From Methanobacteriota archaeon (GTDB taxonomy: Archaea > Thermoplasmatota > Thermoplasmata > Methanomassiliicoccales > Methanomethylophilaceae), in contig JAEXCH010000017.1 of assembly GCA_023402275.1 (NCBI GenBank), forward strand, positions 1-50,746: a DNA stretch of 50,746 nt, in the 5' to 3' direction. A program made the position numbers and the translations under genes. Shown piece after piece: positions 9,687 through 18,003 of the stretch (position 1 is the first letter of the stretch; each line of letters begins with the position of its first letter). Under the pieces are notes generated by a model. That model was not told where the DNA came from. It did no database searches and worked only from the letters and a program-made list of their open reading frames with translations.

Positions 9687-11500
9687 TCGTCTTCCTCCAA
9701 TATGTCCATCAATCTACTCATGTCAATGTTATCCTCAAAGACGGATGCCAACCTCTGTATGTTCTCCTCGATGAGAAGGTCGTAATCCTTTGGCTTTATG
9801 TCGTTCAGTTTGGCCCTATCTTTTTTAACGTGTGAAAGGAAGAATCTCCTGAACGCTGGTTTTTCGAACGCACCATGCAGATATGTTCCGAACAACATAT
9901 CCTTCTTGTTCCATGAGCCATCCATCTCATCTTCCTTGAATCTTGATATCTTGAAGAGCGGTTCCTCATTGGTCTCGGTCATTCCCATATGTATCTCATA
10001 ACCTGTTATGGGCTCTCCGGTGGGGATCAGTGTTCCCTCATCCTGAGTGACCTTCTTCTTATACTCATCCCATCTGGTTATGTTGTCGAACAGACCAAGA
10101 CCGCTTACAGATCCCTTTACACTTCCCTCTATTCCATTGGGATCCTCCAGACATCTGCTCATCATCTGATATCCTCCGCATATTCCCAGTATGGGGATCT
10201 TTCCTTTCATATCGACTATCGCCTTGTCGATCCCTTTCTCCTTCATCCACAGAAGGTCGTTGATCGTGTTCTTGGTCCCGGGGATTATTATCGCATCCGA
10301 ACCATCAAGCTCATCAGGATCGGTGACGAACCTTATCGTCGTGTCTTCCATGTAAAGAGGATCGAGATCGGTGAAATTGGATATCCTCGGAAGTCTTATG
10401 ACCGATATTACGATGCTTCCGGTACCTTTGCTCTTCATCCCTCTCAAGGCCTCTGAATCCTCGGAAGGGAGTTCGAGGTCCATGTGTGGTATTATACCGA
10501 TCACCGGTATCCCCAGCATATCCTCCATCTTCTTTGCCCCGGATACCATCTTCTTGGCATCCCCTCTGACATTATTGAGTATTATGCCCTTTATCCTGGA
10601 CCTATCCTCTTCAGGTATGAGCTTCACGGTACCAACGGCATATGCGAATGATCCTCCCCATTCCACATTCACGACCAATATACATGATGCATCAGCTATC
10701 CTGGCAGCACCCATGTTCGCAATGTCCCTGTCATAGATGTTGATCTCTGCCGGGGACCCTGCGCCTTCCATCACAACAAAATCATAACGTCCTTTCAGGA
10801 ATTCTATGTTCCGTCTTACGATCTCTGCGCCGGGACCTGGAACGAATTCCCCATAGTACTCCTCGACCGTATAATCTCCGAACGGTTCTCCCTCGACTAT
10901 CACCTGTGAGGTGGTATCACCTTTCGGTTTCAATAGGATAGGATTCATGAAATGATCCGGATTCTTCAGACCCGCAGCTTTGCTCTGTATGGTCTGTATC
11001 ATTGCTATCTCAGAGCCTTTCCTCGTTACTCTGGAATTAAGACTCATATTCTGGGATTTGAAGGGAGTTACAAGGAATCCCCTATTGTGGAGTATCCTGC
11101 ATATTGCAACGACGGTTATGGATTTCCCTGCGTCTGATGTTGCTCCCAGCACCATCATTGCCTTACCCTTCGTGTAGAATCTCGCTTTCGCCTCTTTGAA
11201 TATATCCATCATCCTAGGGTCGTTGGGATCGGTGATGTTCATCCTCTCTATCTCGGACATAGTGAACTTCCCCACCTCGGGCCTGTGTATGAAAAGACAA
11301 TAGGTGCATTCCCAAACATCTTTGCCTCTTTTTGAGATTATGTTCCTGCCGAGATCGTCATCGTTGCAAGGATAGAAGGGACAATAACAGAAGGTACAGT
11401 CCTGACCGATGAAGTGGCATGGGTGATACTCACAGTTCGTATCCGGGCCTATCCACCCCTTGTCTATCTCCTCTTTGACCTTTTTGGTGATATTATCCAT
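9683..11500 (-). CDS. cobQ: Cobyric acid synthase with N-terminal cysteine-rich domain
   Basis: Glutamine-dependent amidation enzyme of late cobamide (vitamin B12-type) synthesis, converting the a,c-diamide to cobyric acid. The 605-residue chain has an added N-terminal domain of about 90 residues with many cysteines (CHFIGQDCTFCYCPFYPC and WECTYC), matching the archaeal 'cysteine-rich small domain' and probably binding a metal. The P-loop ATSDAGKS and FKSQNMSLNSRV follow near residues 115-155, then GAGSPAEINIYDRDIANMG, and a C-terminal GATase domain with nucleophile ILGICGGYQMM and a later histidine in GTYLHGAF. AGGAGAT precedes the ATG at 11500. It overlaps the short paralogue downstream. 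Methylotrophic methanogens need corrinoids for their methyltransferases, so the role fits the inferred organism. Confidence 0.88.
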   Translation of the reverse strand: MDNITKKVKEEIDKGWIGPDTNCEYHPCHFIGQDCTFCYCPFYPCNDDDLGRNIISKRGKDVWECTYCLFIHRPEVGKFTMSEIERMNITDPNDPRMMDIFKEAKARFYTKGKAMMVLGATSDAGKSITVVAICRILHNRGFLVTPFKSQNMSLNSRVTRKGSEIAMIQTIQSKAAGLKNPDHFMNPILLKPKGDTTSQVIVEGEPFGDYTVEEYYGEFVPGPGAEIVRRNIEFLKGRYDFVVMEGAGSPAEINIYDRDIANMGAARIADASCILVVNVEWGGSFAYAVGTVKLIPEEDRSRIKGIILNNVRGDAKKMVSGAKKMEDMLGIPVIGIIPHMDLELPSEDSEALRGMKSKGTGSIVISVIRLPRISNFTDLDPLYMEDTTIRFVTDPDELDGSDAIIIPGTKNTINDLLWMKEKGIDKAIVDMKGKIPILGICGGYQMMSRCLEDPNGIEGSVKGSVSGLGLFDNITRWDEYKKKVTQDEGTLIPTGEPITGYEIHMGMTETNEEPLFKISRFKEDEMDGSWNKKDMLFGTYLHGAFEKPAFRRFFLSHVKKDRAKLNDIKPKDYDLLIEENIQRLASVFEDNIDMSRLMDILEEDD

Positions 11501-11587
11501 CCTATCTCCTGCCAGTGATTATTATGTTCCAATAAGAACTATTGCCTGATCCTGATCGTTATTGTACTTTCGGTGACCTTCTGGACT

Positions 11588-11598
11588 TTTATTTAAAG
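11588..11598 (+). promoter_or_regulatory. TATA box of the Mre11-like gene
   Basis: TTTTATTTAAA lies with its centre about 27 bp before the ATG at 11621, implying a transcript with almost no leader. It is in the divergent gap between cobQ and the nuclease operon. Confidence 0.5.
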
Positions 11599-11620
11599 AT
11601 GTAAGGACATTCGATCCAAG

Positions 11621-12811
11621 ATGGGAGCAGACCTCAAATTCATTCATTGTTCCGACCTTCATCTCGGAAGTCGTTTCACCGGCATATCGGAAGTATCCCC
11701 AGAGCTTGGAAGAAGACTCAGAGGATCAATACTTCGCTCATTCCAACGAATTGTCGATCTTGCTATCGATGAAAAGGCAGACCTTATGGTGATATCAGGA
11801 GACGTATTCGATGAGGAGAATGAATCCCCTTCGACAAAATACTCCTTTGTCAAAGAGCTTGAACGTCTTTCAATACCCTGCTTCATATCCCTTGGCAATC
11901 ACGACCATAAACACTCTTGGGATGCCAGCATACCCTATCCATCCAATGTGCATGTGTTCTCCGATAGATCTGAGAGCATTATCATCGACATGCCCGGAGG
12001 AAATGCCGAGATCACAGGAATAAGCTTTCCTTCCCGTCATACGACCGAGAACCTTGCCGCATCACTAAAGGGGTCAGTGGATGCATTCACTATCGGTGTT
12101 GTACACTGCAGTCTTGACTCAACGTCGGAGGATGACAGATATGCGCCGTGCAGATTATCGGATCTTCTGGGCAAGAACATAGATTATTGGGCCCTTGGCC
12201 ATATCCATAAGAGAATTGAGGTCTACTCCAGACCACATATCGTATATCCCGGCAATATACAGGGCAGGAACAAAAAGGAATCGGGCGAGAAGGGGGCATA
12301 TGTCGTATCAGTGAGGAACGGTTCTGTGTCGGATACTAAGTTCGTTCCTACACAAGATATCCTTTGGCAGGATATCACTGTTGATATCACAGGTAAGGAT
12401 TACAACTTATTGATAAAGGAAATATCCGATTCCTCAAAGAGATCGTCCATCATATCCCTGATCCTGACAGGAAAGGGGGATCTGGATCCCGCGATAAGAT
12501 TGGACACGAAAGGGTTCATCGATACCTTATCAGCTGCAACGGACTGCACCATATCATCCCTTGACATCAGGACATATCCTTCCATCGACCTGTCCTCCCT
12601 TGAAGAGAATGACCTCATGTCCAAGATCGCGGATTCAGCGGGATCTTTGAAAGGGCTGAGCAGAGAGGAGATAATTGACCAGATATGTTCCACTCGTATG
12701 TCATCGGAGATAAGATACATCTTTGATAGGATGACAGATGATGAACTCCATTCCATGGTAACTGATGCAGAAATGCTTCTGATCGATATGCTAAGAGGTG
12801 GTTCCCAATGA
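11621..12811 (+). CDS. Mre11/SbcD/YhaO-like metallophosphoesterase nuclease
   Basis: DNA-repair nuclease of 396 residues. All calcineurin-type metal motifs are visible: FIHCSDLHLG (Asp and His), ISGDVFDE, SLGNHDH, VVHCSL and ALGHIHKR, in the spacing of Mre11/SbcD. After residue about 250 comes a C-terminal region of the kind that docks a Rad50-like partner. The stop overlaps the start of the next gene as ATGA, so the pair is translationally coupled. The neighbour is a Rad50-like ATPase with membrane helices, which makes the bacterial YhaO-YhaN pair a closer model than canonical Mre11-Rad50. The TATA box 27 bp upstream implies a leaderless mRNA. Confidence 0.85.
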   Translation: MGADLKFIHCSDLHLGSRFTGISEVSPELGRRLRGSILRSFQRIVDLAIDEKADLMVISGDVFDEENESPSTKYSFVKELERLSIPCFISLGNHDHKHSWDASIPYPSNVHVFSDRSESIIIDMPGGNAEITGISFPSRHTTENLAASLKGSVDAFTIGVVHCSLDSTSEDDRYAPCRLSDLLGKNIDYWALGHIHKRIEVYSRPHIVYPGNIQGRNKKESGEKGAYVVSVRNGSVSDTKFVPTQDILWQDITVDITGKDYNLLIKEISDSSKRSSIISLILTGKGDLDPAIRLDTKGFIDTLSAATDCTISSLDIRTYPSIDLSSLEENDLMSKIADSAGSLKGLSREEIIDQICSTRMSSEIRYIFDRMTDDELHSMVTDAEMLLIDMLRGGSQ

Positions 12812-14973
12812 GGATCCGATCCATAATGATCGGATCCTTCGGGAATATAAAGGACCTTGAGATCCATGACCTATCCCCAAATCTTAATGTGGTATACGGA
12901 AAGAATGAGACAGGCAAGACCACGATAATGGAATTCATCAGGAGTACTTTATTCCCGAACAGACAGAGGAAGACCTATCCAACATACTCAAAGACAGATT
13001 CAGGAAGATTGACCATAGAGATGAGCGACGGTTCTGTCGTATCATTCGAAAGAGGTAAGGACCCGATATTGAAAAACATCGATCCCTCCACCTATCGCAG
13101 TGTCTTTGCAATGACACCGGAGGACCTCCGCGATTCAACAATCATCTCATCGGGGGACATAAAGAAACGTTTCCTTACAATACCGGGAGGAAGGGACCTC
13201 CCGCTGGTCTCTGAAAGCATTGAGAAAGAGAGGCTCGAGCTTCTCACAACGGATCGGAGATCATCCAATACCGTTATCGGTAGTAAGATGTCTGAACTTG
13301 AGGGCATCAGATCAGAGATATCATCCCTTTCGGAAAGGAATGATGAATATGACAGACTCTTCGAAGAAAGATCCAAGATCGAGACGGAGGTAGGAGAACT
13401 CAATAAGGAACATAGGAGACTTGAGGAATCCGAAAGGGTCAAAGCCCTCCAACTATCACAAAGGGAGAATGTTGAAAGGCTTTCGACCATCAGAGAAAGG
13501 ATAGCACAGTTATCAAGATCGGATCTGGTCAAGGAAGGGGATAAGGGCATATACGAAAGAAGGAAGCAGAAAGTTGATGATCTTACCAACCGTTCAAAGA
13601 TCCTGGATGATAAGGTCTCAGAGTTAAGAAGATCGCTGGATAATGTGGATCCCGATACCATGATTATGAACCGGGCCAGGATACGTGATCTGGCAGGAAG
13701 TACAGGATTGATGAACGAACTTAGACAACAACGTCATGATCTTGAAAATAAGATAGATGAACAGAATGTAAGAAAGGAACAGGTCCCTAAGGAACAGAAT
13801 ACCACAGGGAATAGGAACATCATACTTGCTGCCTTGTTGATCGTTGCTGGATCATTACTCACTGCACTCTCATTCGTTGTGGATATACCTGCTCTCATTG
13901 CAGGAATCATTGCCATACCTATAGGGGTATATCTTGCGTACAAAGGGAGAAGAGTTCCGTCCGCAGGGACTGTGATCATAGACGAAAGTGCATCACGATC
14001 ATACTCCGCATCCCTTAACTCCATCAACGGCAGGATATCATCCCTGACAGGAGAACTTGACAGACTGGCCAACCCCATTGGTATGGAAAGAGTATCATTC
14101 GATCATGATGTGCATGTTCTATCGGACCTTCTGGATCGCAGCATATCCTACAAGGAAGCTGTCAAAGAGGCATCCGAATCAGAGATGAATCTCAAAGAAG
14201 CCAACTCGGACCTGAGAGAATTCCTTTCTGTGTTCGGAGGAGAGGAGGACTTCTTAAGATTGTGTTCCATGAGATCCGAGAAGATACTTCTTGAACAAAG
14301 CGCAAAGGAACTAGATAACAGCATATCTTCCTCGGGATACGATCCTTCCGTTGTTGTGATACCGGATGGAGACGATCCATCCAGCATAATGTCAAAGATA
14401 TCCGAGAGGAACAAAAGGATCGGAGAGATCAAGAGCGAGATGCTGTCGATCATGGATGACTCATTGCTGATGGAATTGAAGACCAAGGAATCATCATTGG
14501 AATCGGAGATAGAAGCGAATTCAGAAAGATGGGGCATACTATCACTTGCATCAAAGCTCATAGATGATGCCTGTCTGAAAATATACTCTGATGTTCAACC
14601 CGATGTGGTCAGAACCGCGGACGGGTACATAGGACTCATGACCGAAGGAAGATACGGATTGAACATAGACCCTAAGAGGAATGATATCTCGGTCACATCT
14701 AACAACGATTCAAAAACAGAAGGTCAATGGAGTTCAGGATTAGGGGATCAGATAAATCTATCGTTGAAATTGGCTGTGGCCAGAGAACTATCCTCAGAAA
14801 GATTGCCTATACTTTTGGACGATGTACTCCTGATGTTCGATAATGAAAGGAAGAAGGGCGGATGCTCCGCCCTTATTGACATATCAAATGATATGCAGGT
14901 CATATTGTTCACATGCGACAGGGAGACCCGGGACCTTGCCGTACAGGCAGGCGGGAACCTTATCAACCTGTGA
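12808..14973 (+). CDS. Rad50/SbcC/YhaN-like ATPase with two membrane helices
   Basis: SMC-like ATPase of 721 residues. The N-terminus has NVVYGKNETGKTTIMEF (Walker A GKNETGKT). Coiled-coil stretches rich in Glu, Arg, Ser and Leu run from about 140 to 325. Residues about 335-381 are strongly hydrophobic with one short break (IILAALLIVAGSLLTALSFV, then PALIAGIIAIPIGVYLAYKG), i.e. two membrane-spanning helices. A second coiled coil follows, and the C-terminus has the ABC-type signature SSGLGDQINLSLKLAVAREL and Walker B LPILLDDVLLMFD. There is no CxxC zinc hook where a normal Rad50 has one; the membrane hairpin takes its place, as in bacterial YhaN. With the upstream nuclease it would form a membrane-tethered nuclease complex (inference). 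It ends against the convergent aminotransferase gene. Confidence 0.82.
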   Translation: MRIRSIMIGSFGNIKDLEIHDLSPNLNVVYGKNETGKTTIMEFIRSTLFPNRQRKTYPTYSKTDSGRLTIEMSDGSVVSFERGKDPILKNIDPSTYRSVFAMTPEDLRDSTIISSGDIKKRFLTIPGGRDLPLVSESIEKERLELLTTDRRSSNTVIGSKMSELEGIRSEISSLSERNDEYDRLFEERSKIETEVGELNKEHRRLEESERVKALQLSQRENVERLSTIRERIAQLSRSDLVKEGDKGIYERRKQKVDDLTNRSKILDDKVSELRRSLDNVDPDTMIMNRARIRDLAGSTGLMNELRQQRHDLENKIDEQNVRKEQVPKEQNTTGNRNIILAALLIVAGSLLTALSFVVDIPALIAGIIAIPIGVYLAYKGRRVPSAGTVIIDESASRSYSASLNSINGRISSLTGELDRLANPIGMERVSFDHDVHVLSDLLDRSISYKEAVKEASESEMNLKEANSDLREFLSVFGGEEDFLRLCSMRSEKILLEQSAKELDNSISSSGYDPSVVVIPDGDDPSSIMSKISERNKRIGEIKSEMLSIMDDSLLMELKTKESSLESEIEANSERWGILSLASKLIDDACLKIYSDVQPDVVRTADGYIGLMTEGRYGLNIDPKRNDISVTSNNDSKTEGQWSSGLGDQINLSLKLAVARELSSERLPILLDDVLLMFDNERKKGGCSALIDISNDMQVILFTCDRETRDLAVQAGGNLINL

Positions 14974-16176
14974 TCACTTCATGTGTCTCAGCATGAACCT
15001 TTCGAGTCTGTCGTAACCCTCTTCCAAGGTCTCCATCGGAGGGAGCAGGATGGTTCTGAAGTGCCCCTGTCCGTATTTTCCGCAGAATCCGGACCCGTGA
15101 ACGAATACCACACCTTCCTCGTTTATCAGATCGAACACGAATTCCTTATCGGTTTTCCAATCAACGAGTTCGACCTTAGGGAACATGTAGAATGCTCCTT
15201 TGGCCCTATTGGTGGATATCCCGGGGATCTCATTCAATCTCTTGTATGAGTAATCCCCTCTTTCCTTGAGTTTACGATTCATGTCCACAATATAATCCTG
15301 AGGTCCCTGGAGGGATGCTCTTGCCGCCTCCTGACATGGGACGTTCGGACATATCCTGGCACGTAACTGTTTCATCATGCCTTCACGAACCTCGTCCATC
15401 ATTCCGGACTCATCCATGAAGTAACAATACCCCTCTCTCCATCCCGGCATAAGGTTGACCTTGGAGAACCCGTTGAATATCACCCTCGTTATATCCGAAG
15501 GAAGTCTTGAAGCAGAGAAATAATCCCCTTCGAAGACCAATTTATCATATATCTCATCAGAGACCAAAGGTATCTGATATTCTGCAGCGATATCCCCTAT
15601 CTCGCGAATGGTCTTCTCATCATAGACCGCAGATGTTGGATTATTTGGATTGATCACGATCAAAGCTTTGGTCTTTTCAGATATCCCCTTCCTGATCATA
15701 TCCACATCAGGCTTCCAGTCATCCTCTTCCATTTGTCTGTAGGGTACTCCCACTCCGCCGTAGAATCCTATGTACTGTGCATAGGACGGATAGCCTGGAC
15801 CTGGTACCAGTACCTCATCTCCGGGTTCCAAAATGGATGCCATCAGAACATTGATGCCTTCGCTCACACCGCTTGTGACATACACATTATCGGCGACTAT
15901 CCTGGCACCGTGCTTCTCATACTCTCTTTTGACGATGGCTTCTCTAAGAGGAAGATCCCCTTGGGAGTCCCCATATCCATTATCGGTGTTGTCCACAGCG
16001 TCCTTCAATGCAGCTTTGAAGTACTCAGGGGTCTCGAAGTCCCACTTGTTAGGGTCGCCTATGTTGAAGTTGTAAAGCTTCATGCCTCTCTTTGCTGCGG
16101 CTGCGGCTGGAACTGTTACCTCGCGTATCGCGTAATCCATAGCCATAGACCTTTTCGAAGCTTTCATCTTCTTCAT
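14974..16176 (-). CDS. PLP-dependent class I/II aminotransferase (alanine/aspartate type)
   Basis: About 400 residues, fold-type I aminotransferase. Visible: NFNIGDPNKWDFETP at the N-terminus, GYGDSQGDLPLREAI, SGVSEGINVL (cofactor-phosphate region), PGPGYPSYAQYIGFYGG, VINPNNPTSAVYDE, SDEIYDKLVFEG (Asp pairing with the cofactor nitrogen), the lysine motif NGFSKVNLMPGWREGY, and the C-terminal substrate Arg in FRTILLPP. The set resembles archaeal alanine or aromatic/aspartate transaminases; substrate specificity is not readable. The start is ATG 16176, because GGTGA (16184-16188) is seven bases upstream and the TATA box at 16211-16220 predicts transcription start near 16190. A GTG at 16197 is less likely. 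It is a single-gene unit converging on the Rad50-like gene. Confidence 0.85.
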   Translation of the reverse strand: MKKMKASKRSMAMDYAIREVTVPAAAAAKRGMKLYNFNIGDPNKWDFETPEYFKAALKDAVDNTDNGYGDSQGDLPLREAIVKREYEKHGARIVADNVYVTSGVSEGINVLMASILEPGDEVLVPGPGYPSYAQYIGFYGGVGVPYRQMEEDDWKPDVDMIRKGISEKTKALIVINPNNPTSAVYDEKTIREIGDIAAEYQIPLVSDEIYDKLVFEGDYFSASRLPSDITRVIFNGFSKVNLMPGWREGYCYFMDESGMMDEVREGMMKQLRARICPNVPCQEAARASLQGPQDYIVDMNRKLKERGDYSYKRLNEIPGISTNRAKGAFYMFPKVELVDWKTDKEFVFDLINEEGVVFVHGSGFCGKYGQGHFRTILLPPMETLEEGYDRLERFMLRHMK

Positions 16177-16210
16177 GTTTGTTTCACCAACCTCCACACG
16201 TTGGTTTGGT

Positions 16211-16220
16211 TATATAAAAA
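16211..16220 (-). promoter_or_regulatory. TATA box of the aminotransferase gene
   Basis: TTTTTATATA on the minus strand. Its position predicts transcription start near 16190, downstream of the GTG at 16197, which supports the ATG at 16176 as start. Confidence 0.5.
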
Positions 16221-16354
16221 ATATTATTGAACAACGATCAACCATGGCGAAATACTTGGCATGATGCAATGATGATCTTCGTTTATCTTGAACACTTCTT
16301 ATTGTTTTGTGAGACCTTTGTTCTTTAACATCCCAGAAGCTCAAAATAAATGGA

Positions 16355-16903
16355 TCATATCGTTGTAACCATCTGATTGAATGTCTCATCCCTATTCTTT
16401 CCAATCGATATGAAGCCACACGACTCATAGTACCTCAAAAGCTTAGGCTGATCCTTACAGTCCAGTCTGATCAAACGGCATCCAAACATATCATTACCTC
16501 TGGCAAAGATATCAAGAGCGCCATGGATCATCTCTCTGCCAAGTCCTTTTTTCTCACCATCTGTTTTTGCCAATTGACCGAGAAGATATGATTGTGCAAT
16601 GCCTTTGTTCACATTCATCAACTCATATAACTTGAATGGGATCTTGGACGGATCCGTTAAAGATAGACATTTTATGGCTATGGAGAAATAACCATGGATA
16701 TGATAGTGATCGAGCTTTTCATTCTCTGTTACTAACAAATATGTTCGGGAAACATCTTTTTTCTCAAATTCTATTGATCTATTCTTTAGAAAATATTCTG
16801 CGTCTGGATCTGTTGAACACCTGAACTTCGAAAATAGATTAATGATACTGCCTTCATCCAGTTCAAGCATCATATCTTTGAGGCTGAAGATGAAAGGGTT
16901 CAC
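16355..16903 (-). CDS. GNAT acetyltransferase, probable toxin of a toxin-antitoxin pair
   Basis: A 182-residue GCN5-related N-acetyltransferase. The N-terminal FRCSTDPDAEYFLKNRSIEF and SRTYLLV, the central SYLLGQLAKT, the acetyl-CoA loop GLGREMIHGALD and the C-terminal LLRYYESCGFISIG are the layout of stand-alone GNAT toxins, which in studied systems acetylate charged tRNA. Its start overlaps the stop of a small upstream gene by 4 bp, the usual order antitoxin then toxin. The region is AT-richer than its neighbours, which fits mobile or accessory DNA. The toxin role is by family resemblance; it could be an ordinary acetyltransferase with an unrelated small partner. Confidence 0.65.
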   Translation of the reverse strand: MNPFIFSLKDMMLELDEGSIINLFSKFRCSTDPDAEYFLKNRSIEFEKKDVSRTYLLVTENEKLDHYHIHGYFSIAIKCLSLTDPSKIPFKLYELMNVNKGIAQSYLLGQLAKTDGEKKGLGREMIHGALDIFARGNDMFGCRLIRLDCKDQPKLLRYYESCGFISIGKNRDETFNQMVTTI

Positions 16904-17070
16904 TCCTTATTTCCCCTCAGATGTCTTCTCCCTCTTTCTAACTCCTCAAAGATGTTTGTCTTATACTTATACGGACCTCTCTTTTCTGCCGCTTCGAATG
17001 CTTCGAGAAGTTTTTCTGCCTTTTCGAGAGTATCGATCTCCATTATTTCTTCAAAGGAACTTGTTGCCAT
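16900..17070 (-). CDS. Small protein, candidate antitoxin of the GNAT pair
   Basis: Short acidic, helix-rich protein of about 56 residues (SFEEIMEIDTLEKAEKLLEA, then a basic tail ending RGRRHLRGNKE). I recognise no ribbon-helix-helix or other named DNA-binding motif. The candidate role comes from its position directly before the GNAT gene with an ATGA overlap. The start at 17070 is preferred over the ATG at 17094 because a TATA element (17102-17112, GATATATATTA on the minus strand) puts transcription start near 17083 and AGGT precedes 17070 by six bases. Confidence 0.5.
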   Translation of the reverse strand: MATSSFEEIMEIDTLEKAEKLLEAFEAAEKRGPYKYKTNIFEELERGRRHLRGNKE

Positions 17071-17101
17071 TTCATAACCTATTTTCTTAAACATTGAGTG
17101 A

Positions 17102-17112
17102 TAATATATATC
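17102..17112 (-). promoter_or_regulatory. TATA box of the GNAT toxin-antitoxin-like operon
   Basis: AT-only core with alternating TATATA on the minus strand, about 38 bp before the chosen ATG at 17070. Confidence 0.45.
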
Positions 17113-17137
17113 TCTGCGATTACAGTTATTATAACCC

Positions 17138-17269
17138 TTAATTTTTCATTCCCATCACAATGATAGACCGTAAGTTACACAACCTTAGTATCCTAGATTG
17201 ATCTTCGGCCCCTCTTACCTTTTCATAAGCATCTGCGACCAATATCTTGTCAAGTGAACCTATCGTCAT
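17138..17269 (-). CDS. Possible 43-residue ORF or gene remnant
   Basis: An ATG-to-TAA frame (LDKILVADAYEKVRGAEDQS in the middle) in an otherwise non-coding stretch upstream of the GNAT pair, on the same strand. The composition looks protein-like, with regular polar/hydrophobic alternation, and AGGATAAG lies just before the ATG. It is too short to assign and may be a decayed fragment of a larger gene. Apart from this frame and the promoters on either side I see nothing in 17113-17375. Confidence 0.2.
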   Translation of the reverse strand: MTIGSLDKILVADAYEKVRGAEDQSRILRLCNLRSIIVMGMKN

Positions 17270-17379
17270 CTTATCCTACCGTTATCCTTTACGTATTAAA
17301 GATATTAATCACTTTTCAATTGAACTAACATCCAAATGAACAAAAATATTGAATGATCGAGATCCATTATATTCAAACA

Positions 17380-17388
17380 TTTTAATAG
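17380..17388 (+). promoter_or_regulatory. TATA-like box of the flavoprotein gene
   Basis: TTTTAATAG, centred about 28 bp before the ATG at 17412, which supports that start and a leaderless transcript. Confidence 0.4.
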
Positions 17389-17411
17389 ATACAACGAGTT
17401 CTAACATCAAT

Positions 17412-17945
17412 ATGAAGAACATATTGATCATTTCTGCTACACCTAGGAAGAACGGCAACTCTGACGTCCTTTGTGATCAATTCATGAAAGGAGCTGAGGA
17501 ATCAGGAAACAAGATAGAGAAGATCCGCCTGAAGGATAAAGAGATCAACTACTGTATTGGGTGCGGAGTGTGCATAAAGACGCACAAATGCACACAGAAG
17601 GACGATACTCAGGAGATACTTGAGAAAATGATAGATGCCGATGTCATAGTTCTTGCTACACCTGTTTACTTCTATACGATGAATGCACAGATGAAGACCC
17701 TTATCGACAGATGCTGTTCGGAATACACAAGAATGGATGATAAGGAATTCTACTTCATCATGACAGCCGCGGATCCCGAGGAAAGGTCCTTTGATCGAAC
17801 TGTTGAGAGTTTCCGTGCATTCACTTCCTGTCTGAACAACCCTCAGGAGAAAGGAATAGTCTACGGTGCAGGCGCTTGGCATGTAGGCGAGATACAGAAC
17901 ACTCCCGCCATGGATCGCGCTTACAAAATGGGTCAATCCGTCTGA
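17412..17945 (+). CDS. NADPH-dependent FMN reductase / iron-sulfur flavoprotein-like
   Basis: Flavodoxin-fold protein of 177 residues. The N-terminus KNILIISATPRKNGNSD is the FMN-phosphate loop of the flavodoxin-like/NADPH-dependent FMN reductase family. YCIGCGVCIKTHKC at about 45-58 has the compact cysteine motif of iron-sulfur flavoproteins, and ADVIVLATPVYFYTMNAQMK is the second flavin loop. The C-terminus GAWHVGEI is also family-typical. The likely role is small-molecule redox or oxygen/disulfide stress, using flavin and perhaps a 4Fe-4S cluster. The start at 17412 is chosen over an upstream non-ATG start because of the TATA box at 17380-17388. It is followed 58 bp later by the PAPS-reductase fusion gene on the same strand. 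Confidence 0.75.
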   Translation: MKNILIISATPRKNGNSDVLCDQFMKGAEESGNKIEKIRLKDKEINYCIGCGVCIKTHKCTQKDDTQEILEKMIDADVIVLATPVYFYTMNAQMKTLIDRCCSEYTRMDDKEFYFIMTAADPEERSFDRTVESFRAFTSCLNNPQEKGIVYGAGAWHVGEIQNTPAMDRAYKMGQSV

Positions 17946-18003
17946 ACCAAAACACTTTACAACAACCGCTTTATTTTTATCTGCGTCAGATATAGCTGTT
18001 TCC

